NCBI GenBank assembly: GCA_913058575.1
Contig: CAJXRF010000024.1
Location: 1 to 62,279 of the forward strand
DNA length: 62,279 nucleotides
Direction of reading: 5' to 3'
DNA from: an uncultured Bermanella sp.
Lineage (GTDB): Bacteria > Pseudomonadota > Gammaproteobacteria > Pseudomonadales > Oceanobacteraceae
Below, in pieces: positions 53,518 through 62,279 of this stretch. The first letter of the stretch is position 1, and each line of letters starts with the position of its first letter. A model generated the notes under the pieces. That model searched no databases, was not told the origin of the DNA, and saw only the letters and a list, made by a program, of their open reading frames with translations. A program made the position numbers and the translations under genes.

Positions 53518-56112
53518 TTAAAACACCACCTTAAATTTTTCCCAGCTTCCTATGGATTTACGATTGGCGTTAGCATTTTCATTGGATTCAGCCACGGCAT
53601 ATCGCCCATGGACGCTCTTAAGGGAGATTGAATCATTATTGGCTAAACAGCCTGAACTATCCGAATGATTGGTTAGGGTAAACCTTTCCCATGAACCTAA
53701 CGAGCTAGCACTGGCTCCTAGACCGCCACCTGATTCCACCGTTTTAAATGACCAACTATCCCAAGACCAAACGGAGCTGGTGTCAATATTGTCCCCTCGA
53801 AAGAAATGTTGGTTGCCAGTCATAATGGCCACCGTATCACCATTTTGTAAACAACTGTCTTCATCTAAATCGAGTAAGCTAAAGGTTTCATGACTGCCAA
53901 TGGAGGTTCGATCAGCGCGAACATCACCGCCGCCGTTACCATCGGCACGTAAGTATTTACCATGAGTCCCTAAGAAAGACACGCCCTCAATCGCGGTAAT
54001 ATTGCTGTAAACGTAAAAGTCCCGACTGGTGCCTGAATAGCTACTAATTCCACCACCCCAGCCACTTTTCCAATGTCCTTCATGTTTTAAACGATAAGTA
54101 CCGCTTGGTAAATTGTCACCAACAACCCATTCAAGCCTCGCATTAGAGCAAGCAAGGCAATCTGCATCTGTATCTCGAATCCAATGAAACTGCGTGTCTA
54201 TATCGTTTTCGGTTAATACGGTTTGCCAGCTACCATCGCTTTGCTTTTGCTGAACCTTCAAAAAAGCATCCATGGTTTTAAAGTTGTTTTGTGGGTGACC
54301 CGAACGGAATGTGGCCTTGACTGTGTCTCCGGCAAAGTAGGTAGAGGAAGCATCGCTTGTGACCTCACCAAATGATTCCCAAAGACGCTTATCATCATAG
54401 ACGACCCCTATGGCCGGAATGATTTGATCATCAGACAAATCATTCGGCGTGGGCCCCGCTGCTACAGTGCTACCGTTCACGATTGCCGAAGCTTGCTGGG
54501 AAAATACCTGACGATATGCTGCCAATGTCTCAGGGCCCCATAGCGTGTGACCTGCTGCATAATGTTGAGTGCCATATTCTTCAGAAGTGGTGATATAGCC
54601 GCTGTAGGCATTGGCTAGGCCTGCAATAATCACGTTTTGCACTTCACCCTGCGGCATCATAATGGCTTTAATGTCTTCTCTTAAACGACGAGCCGACATG
54701 GTGGTCATTTCACCTGGCACACCCACTAAGACTAAATGGCCCAATTGAAACATTTGGAAAGGAAGGGTATCAGTGTAAAGGCTAACCCCATCAATCATCT
54801 GAGTATTAATAAAAGTAGGCTTAGGGTATTGGCAAGCGTCATTCGCTCCATTATCACCGCCGACAGTTAAAGTAGACAGAGCATCCATAATTCCTAACAT
54901 AGGATAGCCGGCGAAAACATTACCCAATAACGTTTCATTTTGATTCCAGCTCACCCCTTCATTATCTTGGGTCATGCCTTCAAAAATACCATCGATATTA
55001 GATGGGCCATCCCAGAATTGACCTGCGGTAAAGGACCAACCAATGGCCCCTTCACACAAAGCCGTAGACGAACCTGAATGCGTATGCTGGGCGGCTACTT
55101 GATAACCTGGCATATCGATGTATTGAAATTGTGTGGCTAAGGTGCCGCTAATATCTGTCGTGGCGCTATTGTATAACGACAAGGCTTTGTCATATTGCTT
55201 GGTCGCCACCAACAATATGCCCTCTTCCTCTGTGGCTCCACAACTGTCTTCAACCCCACAGGTGTTAGGTGAAACATCCCCTTCTTCTGAGTTTGCAAAC
55301 GCAGCGACAAACCCTGTGCTTAACGGAGGCTGAGTGCCTTTTAAATCTTCAAAAAGTTGTGATGCAACCCCTTTGTTATCACTGCTGATTAAACGAAAAT
55401 CTTGAGACGCTGAAACATTGTGCATGCCAAACCAGTTTATCATGCCCACTTCTTCGCCATTATCTTTGGCTAATTTAATAAGTGTCATGTATTCGTTGGT
55501 ATCAGAACTGTAATCGCTGGCATCATCATTGGCCGCATACATGTCTTTAGCGCGGTTAATACTGGTACCGGTTAATTTACCTTGCGCAAATTTAATATTA
55601 CCCTCGGCTTTACTGTTAAACGAATCCTTAATGGACTGATAAATACCGTTTACCACCACATTGTAGTTGTCGTTATCATAGCCCAACGCACTCAGATTTA
55701 GCATGGCGGTATGATCATAACCACCAGGGCCCACATGAGTATGCGTTGCGGTTAGCATGACATTATTTTTATTTAAATAAGGCGAGAGAGATCCATCCGC
55801 GGCAATTTTTTCTAACACCCCTTGATGTACCCCTTGAGTAATACTTTGTAAGTCAGCACTCACAAAAACCACAAAATTATCGGTGCCAGTTTTCCCCATA
55901 GTAAAAGCACGAGACCACAGCCGAGTATGAATGCCTTTGGTCGTTTGACCCGTATCTCCATAACCCACCATGCCGCGATCGGCTGCTGGGCCCGTGACAT
56001 CATAAATGCCCGCCCCCACCATCCACTCACCTGCTTGAACGGGAATCGTGAGGATAGCTGCACTTGTCAGTAGTATTTTTTTAAAGTGTCGAGCGAAGAA
56101 TTTGTTTTTCAT
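53518..56112 (-). CDS. Secreted neutral ceramidase with C-terminal beta-trefoil-like domain
   Basis: 864 residues with a Sec signal peptide (to about residue 27, PVQA). The catalytic neutral ceramidase domain (about 28-700) shows VGAGIYDVTGPAAD, MVGYGD, LWSRAF, the zinc-binding TATHTHVGPGGYDH, and NSEEGDVSPN. It hydrolyses ceramide to sphingosine and fatty acid outside the cell. The last 150 or so residues hold three repeats ending (R)(T/K)SIGS(H/W)E(T/K)F or SLGSWERF, a fascin/ricin-like trefoil absent from the usual 640-670-residue bacterial enzymes. It is downstream of a lipase-like gene. Confidence 0.9.
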   Translation of the reverse strand: MKNKFFARHFKKILLTSAAILTIPVQAGEWMVGAGIYDVTGPAADRGMVGYGDTGQTTKGIHTRLWSRAFTMGKTGTDNFVVFVSADLQSITQGVHQGVLEKIAADGSLSPYLNKNNVMLTATHTHVGPGGYDHTAMLNLSALGYDNDNYNVVVNGIYQSIKDSFNSKAEGNIKFAQGKLTGTSINRAKDMYAANDDASDYSSDTNEYMTLIKLAKDNGEEVGMINWFGMHNVSASQDFRLISSDNKGVASQLFEDLKGTQPPLSTGFVAAFANSEEGDVSPNTCGVEDSCGATEEEGILLVATKQYDKALSLYNSATTDISGTLATQFQYIDMPGYQVAAQHTHSGSSTALCEGAIGWSFTAGQFWDGPSNIDGIFEGMTQDNEGVSWNQNETLLGNVFAGYPMLGIMDALSTLTVGGDNGANDACQYPKPTFINTQMIDGVSLYTDTLPFQMFQLGHLVLVGVPGEMTTMSARRLREDIKAIMMPQGEVQNVIIAGLANAYSGYITTSEEYGTQHYAAGHTLWGPETLAAYRQVFSQQASAIVNGSTVAAGPTPNDLSDDQIIPAIGVVYDDKRLWESFGEVTSDASSTYFAGDTVKATFRSGHPQNNFKTMDAFLKVQQKQSDGSWQTVLTENDIDTQFHWIRDTDADCLACSNARLEWVVGDNLPSGTYRLKHEGHWKSGWGGGISSYSGTSRDFYVYSNITAIEGVSFLGTHGKYLRADGNGGGDVRADRTSIGSHETFSLLDLDEDSCLQNGDTVAIMTGNQHFFRGDNIDTSSVWSWDSWSFKTVESGGGLGASASSLGSWERFTLTNHSDSSGCLANNDSISLKSVHGRYAVAESNENANANRKSIGSWEKFKVVF

Positions 56113-56462
56113 CGGCTGCTCTTTTGATTTGAATTGTTATTTTTATTAACTAAATCTTGCCGACATCACTCATGAGCACTCGCCTAAGACATCCCTTTTC
56201 ATGTACGACTTGATACTGGCAACTGTTTAAAATTAACACAGAAAACAAAATACAAAAGGTAGCTTTTGGCCAAATAAAATATTAATTATTTTTAAAGTGG
56301 AAAATATTTTGTAGCCGAAAAAACAAATAGAAAATTAGCGCCAAATTTTATTCAGCAGAAATTCAAATAGAGAAAAAATAAGATTAAAACGCAGAGAAAG
56401 TGTTGAAAATTATAAATTGAATTGAAAATGACGCACCCTAAGGCACGTCATTCAGATTTGCA
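56113..56462. other. AT-rich intergenic region upstream of ceramidase
   Basis: 350 bases without a gene. It contains the lipase terminator (56427-56452) at its right and the ceramidase promoter somewhere to the left; no clear consensus promoter was recognised. Confidence 0.55.
56427..56452 (-). terminator. Terminator after the lipase-like gene
   Basis: AATGACG (56427-56433) and CGTCATT (56446-56452) with partial inner pairing. On the minus strand it is followed by TTCAATTC. It lies 11 bases after the stop codon. Confidence 0.6.
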
Positions 56463-57647
56463 CTAGCCATTTAAAGTATCATAAACCACACCAGATACTG
56501 AACGATCTGAAGTGTTTTGAACTTTGTCATAGTAGTAATACTTAGTGTCCCACCAAGTCCAAATTTTCCACCAATTCTTAGAGGTTACTTCAAACTTAAC
56601 CTTCTTAGTTTCAGTGTAAGTATCGAAACTTGTGTCCATACCACCAACATTACCGCCAGGAACAGTACTTAGGTAAACCAGTTCTTTACCTGTAGTTGTA
56701 CCAACAATTTCAGAGTGATCCACATCTTCACCCATAAGGGTTGGATAGTGATAATCCCAAAGATTGCTAGGGGCAGATACAGAAGTGCTTTCGCCTTCAA
56801 CGCTTACATTCTTAGCACAAGAAGCATAAGAGCCTGTTGAAGATGAACCACATGCACTGTGCAATGGAACAGTACTGTCGCCAGAACCCTGAATGATTAG
56901 GTTAGTAATCCAACCGTAACCAGAGTAATCACCCGTGCCTACAAAACGTAAACGAGGAATGGCTTCAATGCTGCTAGTGGCGTGTGAACGAGCTGTGGAA
57001 GGTTGTAAGTCGTTCATGATACCCAGTGCATTCACACTTGATACATCAACACCAAATGCACTGGTAAGCGCACTGGTTAGAGACCAGCCAGACACTAGCT
57101 TAATCATGGTATCTAAAGCAGTAAGCGCTGAGCTTGCACCGTCAAACACAGTCACTGCTGCTGACGCCAACTCAGTACCACCACCGGCACCGGCAAAATC
57201 AAGAATAGAAACCACATCTATATCAGCAATTTGAGCATCAGTAAGCTTTCCATCTAACAAAGATTCTTTGTTAGCCAAAACATAACGGGCTACAAGATCG
57301 CCTGTAGAGTGAGTCACTAACACACAAGGGTTAGATGAAATACAACGGCCTTCTTGTGAAACGTAGTGAGCTAACCAATCGGCTGCTTCAACGGCCGCGC
57401 CGCTAGAGCCTTCAAGGCGATCACTAGAATCCCAAGCAAGATAACCCTCTGATTTACCTCCCCAGTATTTTGCATCCCAATAGCTTACCGCTTCGTCGTA
57501 AACAACGCTGGCGTTAGCTGGCTGTGCCGTTAACTGGCCCATTTGAAATCCATTTACCAATAGAACATCGTATCCGCCAACTTGAGCGTTAGACATTATC
57601 GGTAAACTTAGTGCAAGTGCCCCCAATAGGGCAGGTATTTTTTTCAT
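56463..57647 (-). CDS. Secreted lipase-like alpha/beta hydrolase
   Basis: 394 residues from the ATG at 57647; 22 extra residues upstream were rejected because they precede the signal peptide. The signal ends at SNA, residue 21. The nucleophile elbow is VTHSTGDLVARY with Ser114 in THSTG, a variant of GHSxG seen in some lipases. Asp and His candidates are near GSGDSTVP and DHSEIVG, as in Pseudomonas-type lipases. The last 45 residues are exceptionally rich in Trp and Tyr. It lies between a membrane-anchored unknown protein and ceramidase, all on the minus strand. Confidence 0.82.
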   Translation of the reverse strand: MKKIPALLGALALSLPIMSNAQVGGYDVLLVNGFQMGQLTAQPANASVVYDEAVSYWDAKYWGGKSEGYLAWDSSDRLEGSSGAAVEAADWLAHYVSQEGRCISSNPCVLVTHSTGDLVARYVLANKESLLDGKLTDAQIADIDVVSILDFAGAGGGTELASAAVTVFDGASSALTALDTMIKLVSGWSLTSALTSAFGVDVSSVNALGIMNDLQPSTARSHATSSIEAIPRLRFVGTGDYSGYGWITNLIIQGSGDSTVPLHSACGSSSTGSYASCAKNVSVEGESTSVSAPSNLWDYHYPTLMGEDVDHSEIVGTTTGKELVYLSTVPGGNVGGMDTSFDTYTETKKVKFEVTSKNWWKIWTWWDTKYYYYDKVQNTSDRSVSGVVYDTLNG

Positions 57648-57802
57648 AGTGTTTCCAAGTTTTATTATTTTTGTTTGGTTTTGTAAAACATCCCTGAAAT
57701 GGTCATAGTTCATCCTGCTGCATAATGACCAATGGACCTTCGTGTTTAGAAAACTAAATACAAAGGGTTGTCGATACTAATCGACGTGAGTAGCGAGAAA
57801 TT

Positions 57803-58894
57803 TTAATTGTCTTGAGTGGCACCTCCTATTTTATTTAGAAATTCTAGACTTCGCTTTGCAGCAGGGTCTTCGTAATCGGTATCAGAATATTCGTCAAAAC
57901 TGTGCTCATCAATAGAATAAGATTCTTCATCGGCAACCCCATAAGCCGTTTCATAATCAGGCGGACCAGGCATTTTTTCTAGCCACAGGTGTTTAAGTTC
58001 ATACGGTCCTTCGTCTTCACTTATTTGTAACGATCGCAGTTGCGCCTTAAGTTCGACAGTGTCGTTATTAATGGTGATTTTTGATTTCCCTTCTAAATGC
58101 ACGAGCGGTTTATCGGTTGTTCCACTAAACAACACCCCTGTAATTCTAAAATAGCCTCTCGCATCAGTATCAATAGCAATGGGAATCACTAAGTAATCAT
58201 CTTCCACATCTCCCTTACCCACCGATTTCACCGTGGCAATTTGTGGCTCGTAGCGAATTGTTTCCACCACCTGCATGGTTTCGCCGTTAATCACTGCCAC
58301 CGCTTGTAAATGCAACTCTTTAGGCCAGCTACTGGTGTTAACATTTTTTGTATCTAATACAGCATTAAAAGAACCCATGTTTAACGGGCCACTGGCGACT
58401 CGGTATAACTCTTTACGATCAGCCACAATAGAAATGACGATTTCAGCATCTACCAGTTCGCTATCACCTAAGAGGTTCACATGTATCTCTATGGTTTCAT
58501 CTTCAAAATATCGATATTTATCTGTGCGCAGCCCAAAACGTAACGCTTCGCCATTGGGGCCTTCAAAAGGCAGTGACGCCCCCATGGCTTGATTGGGGAT
58601 ATATTTTTGTAGCGCTTCTTCACTTCGAATCGGCATAGAGGTGGCAGGGAAACGTGACTGCTGGGCAAAAGACTCGGCTATGCCTTTCACACTTTGCTTA
58701 AAGTCTTCATTTAACATGACATCGGGCACTGTCTTTTGAAATTCAGGCTGGATCACTTCTAGCTGAGGCGCTTGTGGTTTGGGGGCCGTTTCGGCCAACT
58801 CAGGGAGCGAATCTTCCTGCATCCACATCAATGCAGAGAAAATCAGGATAGCGCCGACACATACTGTGACTAACAAGGGTATAGGTCGCATCAT
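57803..58894 (-). CDS. Membrane-anchored protein of unknown function
   Basis: 363 residues from ATG 58894; a GTG nine bases earlier is possible. One N-terminal transmembrane helix (about 4-24) is followed by a Pro-rich linker, an extracytoplasmic region with two beta-rich, Ig-like stretches (about 115-210 and 225-310), and an acidic Asp/Glu/Ser/Tyr-rich tail (about 320-350). It precedes the lipase gene by 155 bases on the same strand. Topology recalls lipase-specific foldases, but the foldase motif is absent. I do not recognise its family; it may assist or anchor secretion. Confidence 0.7.
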   Translation of the reverse strand: MMRPIPLLVTVCVGAILIFSALMWMQEDSLPELAETAPKPQAPQLEVIQPEFQKTVPDVMLNEDFKQSVKGIAESFAQQSRFPATSMPIRSEEALQKYIPNQAMGASLPFEGPNGEALRFGLRTDKYRYFEDETIEIHVNLLGDSELVDAEIVISIVADRKELYRVASGPLNMGSFNAVLDTKNVNTSSWPKELHLQAVAVINGETMQVVETIRYEPQIATVKSVGKGDVEDDYLVIPIAIDTDARGYFRITGVLFSGTTDKPLVHLEGKSKITINNDTVELKAQLRSLQISEDEGPYELKHLWLEKMPGPPDYETAYGVADEESYSIDEHSFDEYSDTDYEDPAAKRSLEFLNKIGGATQDN

Positions 58895-59139
58895 TTGAAT
58901 CACTCAAGCCAATTTTATTTTTATTATGAAAAATAGGAAATAAGCAGAGTCACCCCTACCAACACAACCTACATTCCAGTGAACCTAGATTAGACGAGGT
59001 GGATTTGACCTTGAAGGACATTCAATGACAACTTGGGTCAATTGGAGACAATAGAGGAGGATATTCGGTCAGGGCATTAGAAGTCGGGGCAAGTTTCAAT
59101 AACAAAGCATGATTATATTGAGAGCAAGCACAAACTACT

Positions 59140-59155
59140 GGTGCACATGTGCACC
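59140..59155. promoter_or_regulatory. Perfect 16-base palindrome
   Basis: GGTGCACATGTGCACC is exactly self-complementary. It lies 14 bases past the AraC-gene stop and about 245 bases upstream of the membrane-anchored protein gene. It could be a regulator-binding site or part of a terminator. Confidence 0.5.
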
Positions 59156-59169
59156 TTTAAAATCTATAA

Positions 59170-60219
59170 CTAAGAGTTTTCTGGGCCCAATTGAGGAACA
59201 ACAGAGACCTTATTACGAGCTTGCGCAGGACTATAACCCACTGACAATGTAAAAGCCCTATCAAAAGAGCGTCGACTGGAATAGCCCACATCTTGGGCGA
59301 TGTCTTCCAAGCAGCTATTACCCTGTATCAACAGTTTATTTGCTAAAGCAATGCGCTCTTCATTCAATAAATTTTTGAAATTCGTTCCTTCATGACTTAA
59401 ATAGCGATTTAAAGTGCGAGCACTGACCCCAATATAGTCGGCGGCTTGCTCAATGCTTAATCGGTAACTTAAGCGCCCTTCTTTCAACGCTTCTCGAATG
59501 GTATTGGCCACTCGGGTGCTCTGACTATCGAGCATCAGTTTTAACGCTAAGGTTTCTTTTTCCATGAGCGTCAATAAAGACTTATTGTAAAATGGGCTAT
59601 CGAGATACAACCATTTGTTATCAAAATGAATGGCATCTTCAGAACGGTCAAACTTCACTTCACACCCCATAACACGCTCTATCTCAGCGGCCAAAATCCC
59701 AGGATGTGGCATGCGCAATTCAATACAATTTGGTACAAATGCTTTACCGCATTTAAACCCCAACCAAAAACGCTGGGCCGCGACACAGGTAAGCATGCGT
59801 ATTTGGCTGCCCACAGGGAATTCTGAATTTTGAAAATGAAACGTAATACAAGCACTTTCATTGCTTTCAAAAGTGGGTACCGGCTCATCGGAAAATAGAA
59901 TGTGGTACTCTTGTTGCTTATGTATGGCCTCCATTAGATTGGGGCACACAATCATTAAATGCTGCAATAAATTATAGCTGCGGGTTCCCAAACGATAGCC
60001 TATTTTCACCCCTAATAAGGGTTCTTGAGTTTGGCTGGCGATGGTTTCAAGTAATGCATCCACACGATTAAGATCAATTCGTGAATTAGCATCATTTACT
60101 TTTGCTGCTTCAATGCCTGTATCGTCACAAATCGTCCTGATTGAAAGGCCATGTTCCTCGGCATACGACATTAATGGAATCAAAACAGACGAAGAAACAC
60201 TGGTTTTGTCTGTATTCAT
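59170..60219 (-). CDS. AraC-family regulator, probably of putA (PruR-like)
   Basis: 349 residues with an arabinose-binding-like N-terminal domain (about 15-200) and a C-terminal double helix-turn-helix (about 250-340: LSIEQAADYIGVSARTLNRYL and LEDIAQDVGYSSRRSFDRAFTLSVGYSP). It is divergent from putA. In Pseudomonas the AraC-type activator PruR controls proline catabolism from a nearby position, so a similar role is likely. The start has only a weak Shine-Dalgarno. Confidence 0.87.
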   Translation of the reverse strand: MNTDKTSVSSSVLIPLMSYAEEHGLSIRTICDDTGIEAAKVNDANSRIDLNRVDALLETIASQTQEPLLGVKIGYRLGTRSYNLLQHLMIVCPNLMEAIHKQQEYHILFSDEPVPTFESNESACITFHFQNSEFPVGSQIRMLTCVAAQRFWLGFKCGKAFVPNCIELRMPHPGILAAEIERVMGCEVKFDRSEDAIHFDNKWLYLDSPFYNKSLLTLMEKETLALKLMLDSQSTRVANTIREALKEGRLSYRLSIEQAADYIGVSARTLNRYLSHEGTNFKNLLNEERIALANKLLIQGNSCLEDIAQDVGYSSRRSFDRAFTLSVGYSPAQARNKVSVVPQLGPENS

Positions 60220-60448
60220 TATTTAATTTTTATTATAAGAGTGCAGGAATTATAGTCCCACGCACATTAATGGGTCAATACTGAAGATCCAACTCGATAT
60301 TTTAAATTATTTTTTAATATCAGCTAGTTATAAGGTATTGGTTTAACGATTATGACACACCCCAAGCACGAAGTACGAAACGGCTACCACCGCTTTACAA
60401 TTGCATCTCACGATATGGAAAAAAGTACAATCAATTCAAGTTCTTAAA

Positions 60449-60476
60449 TTGGCAATTCAAAGGAAAGCACTATACT
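60449..60476 (+). promoter_or_regulatory. Candidate sigma-70 promoter of putA
   Basis: TTGGCA (60449-60454), 16-base spacer, TATACT (60471-60476), 38 bases upstream of the putA ATG. Confidence 0.6.
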
Positions 60477-60514
60477 CAAAGGATAATCATTAGTGTGAAC
60501 AAGGATGGTGGCTA

Positions 60515-62279
60515 ATGGACTTTTCACTAACCCCTAACACCCTCACATCTGAAAAAACGCCTCAATTACGTGCTCAAATAAATCAATATTATTTATTTGA
60601 TGAGCAAGATTATGTACAAGATTTACTAGACACCTTTCCTGAACCTTTAGACGAAACCTTTTTAACTAAAGTTACCGATTTAATTACCAATATTCGTGAA
60701 CACAGTAGTCACTCTATTCTGCATCAGCTATTACAAGAATACGATTTAAGCACCGATGAAGGCATCACTCTTATGTGCCTTGCTGAATCCCTTATACGAG
60801 TACCCGATTTAGATACTGCCAACGACTTATTGATAGATAAATTAAGTACCCGAGGCTGGCAACACCATGTTAATAAAAGTGATTCATTTTGGGTAAATGC
60901 AGCAAGCTGGGGACTGGCCATTAGTGGAAAAATGCTCTCACCTAAAAACCTCCATCCAAGCGATGCCATCAATAGTTTATTAGGTAAGCTTACGTTAAGC
61001 ATTACGCGAGAGGCTGTGCTGCGAGCCATTCGAATTATGGGCGAGCAATTTATTTACGCTCAAACCATAGAAGAGGCCATTGAAAATGCTAAGCATTTAG
61101 AAAACAAACAACAATGCTGCTCGTTTGATATGCTAGGGGAAGAAGCGTTAACCGATGAAGATGCCAGGCACTATTTTGAAGCTTATCACCACGCTTTAGA
61201 TGTGGTTGCTCAAGGCAATCAACGCAAGGAAAGTTTACTGGATAACATATCCATTAAACTGTCAGCACTTCACCCAAGGTACGAGCCAAGCCAACAACAC
61301 AAAGCATTGCCTGAACTGATTACTAGGCTCTTAACCTTGGTAAAAAAAGCCAAGAAATTAAATGTTCCCGTAACTATAGATGCTGAAGAACAATTTAGAT
61401 TAGATATTTCACTTCAAGTATTTGAATCGGTCTTGAGTCATCAAGATTTAGCCAACTGGGGTGAGTTTGGAATTGTCATTCAAGCTTACGGAAAACGAGC
61501 CTTAAGTGTTTTACATTGGTTACATGCGCTAAGTGACAAACTGCAAGTCACCATTCCAGTTCGTTTAGTTAAAGGGGCTTACTGGGACAGTGAAATTAAA
61601 TGGGCCCAAGAATTGGGCCTTGAAGAATATCCGGTGTTTACTCAAAAACACAGTACGGACCTAAATTACCTTGCGTGTGCACGCTTTTTATTAAATGAAG
61701 GACAAACAGGGATTAAAGCAAAATTTGCCACACATAATGCCTGGACAGCTCAATACATTATTGATTTACAGTCTCCAGTACAATTTGAATTTCAACGCCT
61801 GCAAGGCATGGGAGAAGCACTGTATGATCAAATAAATGAAAAGTATGGAATCCCTTGCCGCATTTACTCCCCCATTGGGCAACATACCGAATTATTACCT
61901 TATTTAGTAAGGCGTCTAATTGAAAACGGGGCTAATAGCTCCTTTGTATTTCAAGTACAAGACCCACAAATCCCTATACATTCTTTAACCGATCACCCGG
62001 CTGATTTTTTAATTAACTCCTCTATTTTAAATCCCAATGTACCTTTGCCGTGTGAAATATTAGTCGATTACCCCAATAGTTTAGGAACAGAAATTCAGCA
62101 CGATGCATTTTACTTTCAACTAATGGATTCAGTCACTTCTTTTCATGAAGAACAATACCAAAGCTGTGCCTTGATAAATGGCCAAAAACAAGTACAAAGC
62201 GATGCAAAAGACATCCTAAGCCCTATAAATCAACAACCTATAGGGCAGTGTTATTATGCTAATGAAGACACCATACAAC
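60515..62279 (+). CDS. putA: Bifunctional proline dehydrogenase/P5C dehydrogenase PutA (5' part)
   Basis: The open frame from ATG 60515 (AAGGA 9 bases upstream) runs past the window end; 588 codons are present. The proline dehydrogenase barrel is clear: VTIDAEEQFRLD, RLVKGAYWDSEIKWAQ, KFATHN and RIYSPIGQHTELLPYLVRRL. The protein starts directly with the helical domain (MDFSLTPNTL) and lacks the ribbon-helix-helix DNA-binding domain of E. coli PutA, so it does not self-repress. The end of the window reaches the aldehyde dehydrogenase linker. It oxidises proline to glutamate at the membrane, feeding quinone. It is divergent from a PruR-like regulator. Confidence 0.95.
   Translation, partial: MDFSLTPNTLTSEKTPQLRAQINQYYLFDEQDYVQDLLDTFPEPLDETFLTKVTDLITNIREHSSHSILHQLLQEYDLSTDEGITLMCLAESLIRVPDLDTANDLLIDKLSTRGWQHHVNKSDSFWVNAASWGLAISGKMLSPKNLHPSDAINSLLGKLTLSITREAVLRAIRIMGEQFIYAQTIEEAIENAKHLENKQQCCSFDMLGEEALTDEDARHYFEAYHHALDVVAQGNQRKESLLDNISIKLSALHPRYEPSQQHKALPELITRLLTLVKKAKKLNVPVTIDAEEQFRLDISLQVFESVLSHQDLANWGEFGIVIQAYGKRALSVLHWLHALSDKLQVTIPVRLVKGAYWDSEIKWAQELGLEEYPVFTQKHSTDLNYLACARFLLNEGQTGIKAKFATHNAWTAQYIIDLQSPVQFEFQRLQGMGEALYDQINEKYGIPCRIYSPIGQHTELLPYLVRRLIENGANSSFVFQVQDPQIPIHSLTDHPADFLINSSILNPNVPLPCEILVDYPNSLGTEIQHDAFYFQLMDSVTSFHEEQYQSCALINGQKQVQSDAKDILSPINQQPIGQCYYANEDTIQ

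Noticed and set aside
57803-58894. Lipase-specific foldase (Lif)
   Set aside because: Similar topology and neighbour, but the conserved foldase motif (RxxFDY-type) is not present and the body looks Ig-like rather than helical.
60724-61029. 101-codon minus-strand frame
   Set aside because: It is a shadow inside the clearly coding putA frame.

Overview
The window reads as chromosomal DNA of a free-living, probably marine gammaproteobacterium of the Oceanospirillales/Pseudomonadales type (Bermanella/Oleispira-like). This is inferred from the moderately AT-rich base composition, the gene families (DUF1631 protein, several OruR/GlxA-type AraC regulators, FATP-type acyl-CoA synthetase, neutral ceramidase, PutA without a DNA-binding domain) and good Shine-Dalgarno sites. 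No species assignment is claimed. I saw no rRNA, tRNA, CRISPR array, insertion sequence or phage gene.

Layout. 41-2735: a BaeS/BaeR-like two-component pair (sensor with a proline/lysine-rich periplasmic insert) and msrB. 2736-3461: a long gene-free stretch with three successive hairpins. 3462-5909: a DUF1631 protein. 5921-10832 (minus): a four-gene operon of glutamine-synthetase-like ligase, aldehyde dehydrogenase, Fe-alcohol dehydrogenase and class I amidotransferase, the enzyme set expected for a gamma-glutamylated amino-alcohol (ethanolamine-like) pathway. 11078-14746: yqhD, an AlkC-like DNA glycosylase, a TetR regulator, a three-copy operator and a divergent small secreted ABM-like protein. 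14750-17928: three receiver-domain proteins, one fused to a histidine kinase. 17962-28867: an ABC exporter, an orphan sugar-type binding protein, a TonB receptor, two AraC regulators, a fatty acid hydroxylase, an acyl-CoA synthetase and a bile-acid/sodium-symporter homologue, suggesting uptake and activation of hydrophobic substrates. 29032-33230: sbcDC. 33421-41000: a PAAT-type binding protein, an FAD oxidoreductase/methyltransferase pair, a catabolic acetolactate synthase, a DUF427 gene broken by one amber codon, a crotonase and an SDR. 41026-42741: a GlxA-type regulator and a hypothetical protein.

The most notable locus is 42929-45190, a bufferin-type RiPP operon. It has a Cys-rich secreted precursor, a DUF692 (MNIO) iron oxidase and a DUF2063 partner. 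The precursor contains two tandem copies of a six-cysteine core, so one chain carries two modification/metal-binding modules. Hairpins sit in its leader, between precursor and enzyme, and at the operon end.

45249-62279: a GMC dehydrogenase with a four-Cys motif and a Tat-exported partner; a periplasmic binding protein followed by two tandemly duplicated sensor kinases with no response regulator; a minus-strand set of membrane-anchored protein, secreted lipase-like hydrolase and neutral ceramidase with a C-terminal beta-trefoil-like domain (extracellular lipid/sphingolipid breakdown); and an AraC regulator divergent from putA, which runs off the window end.
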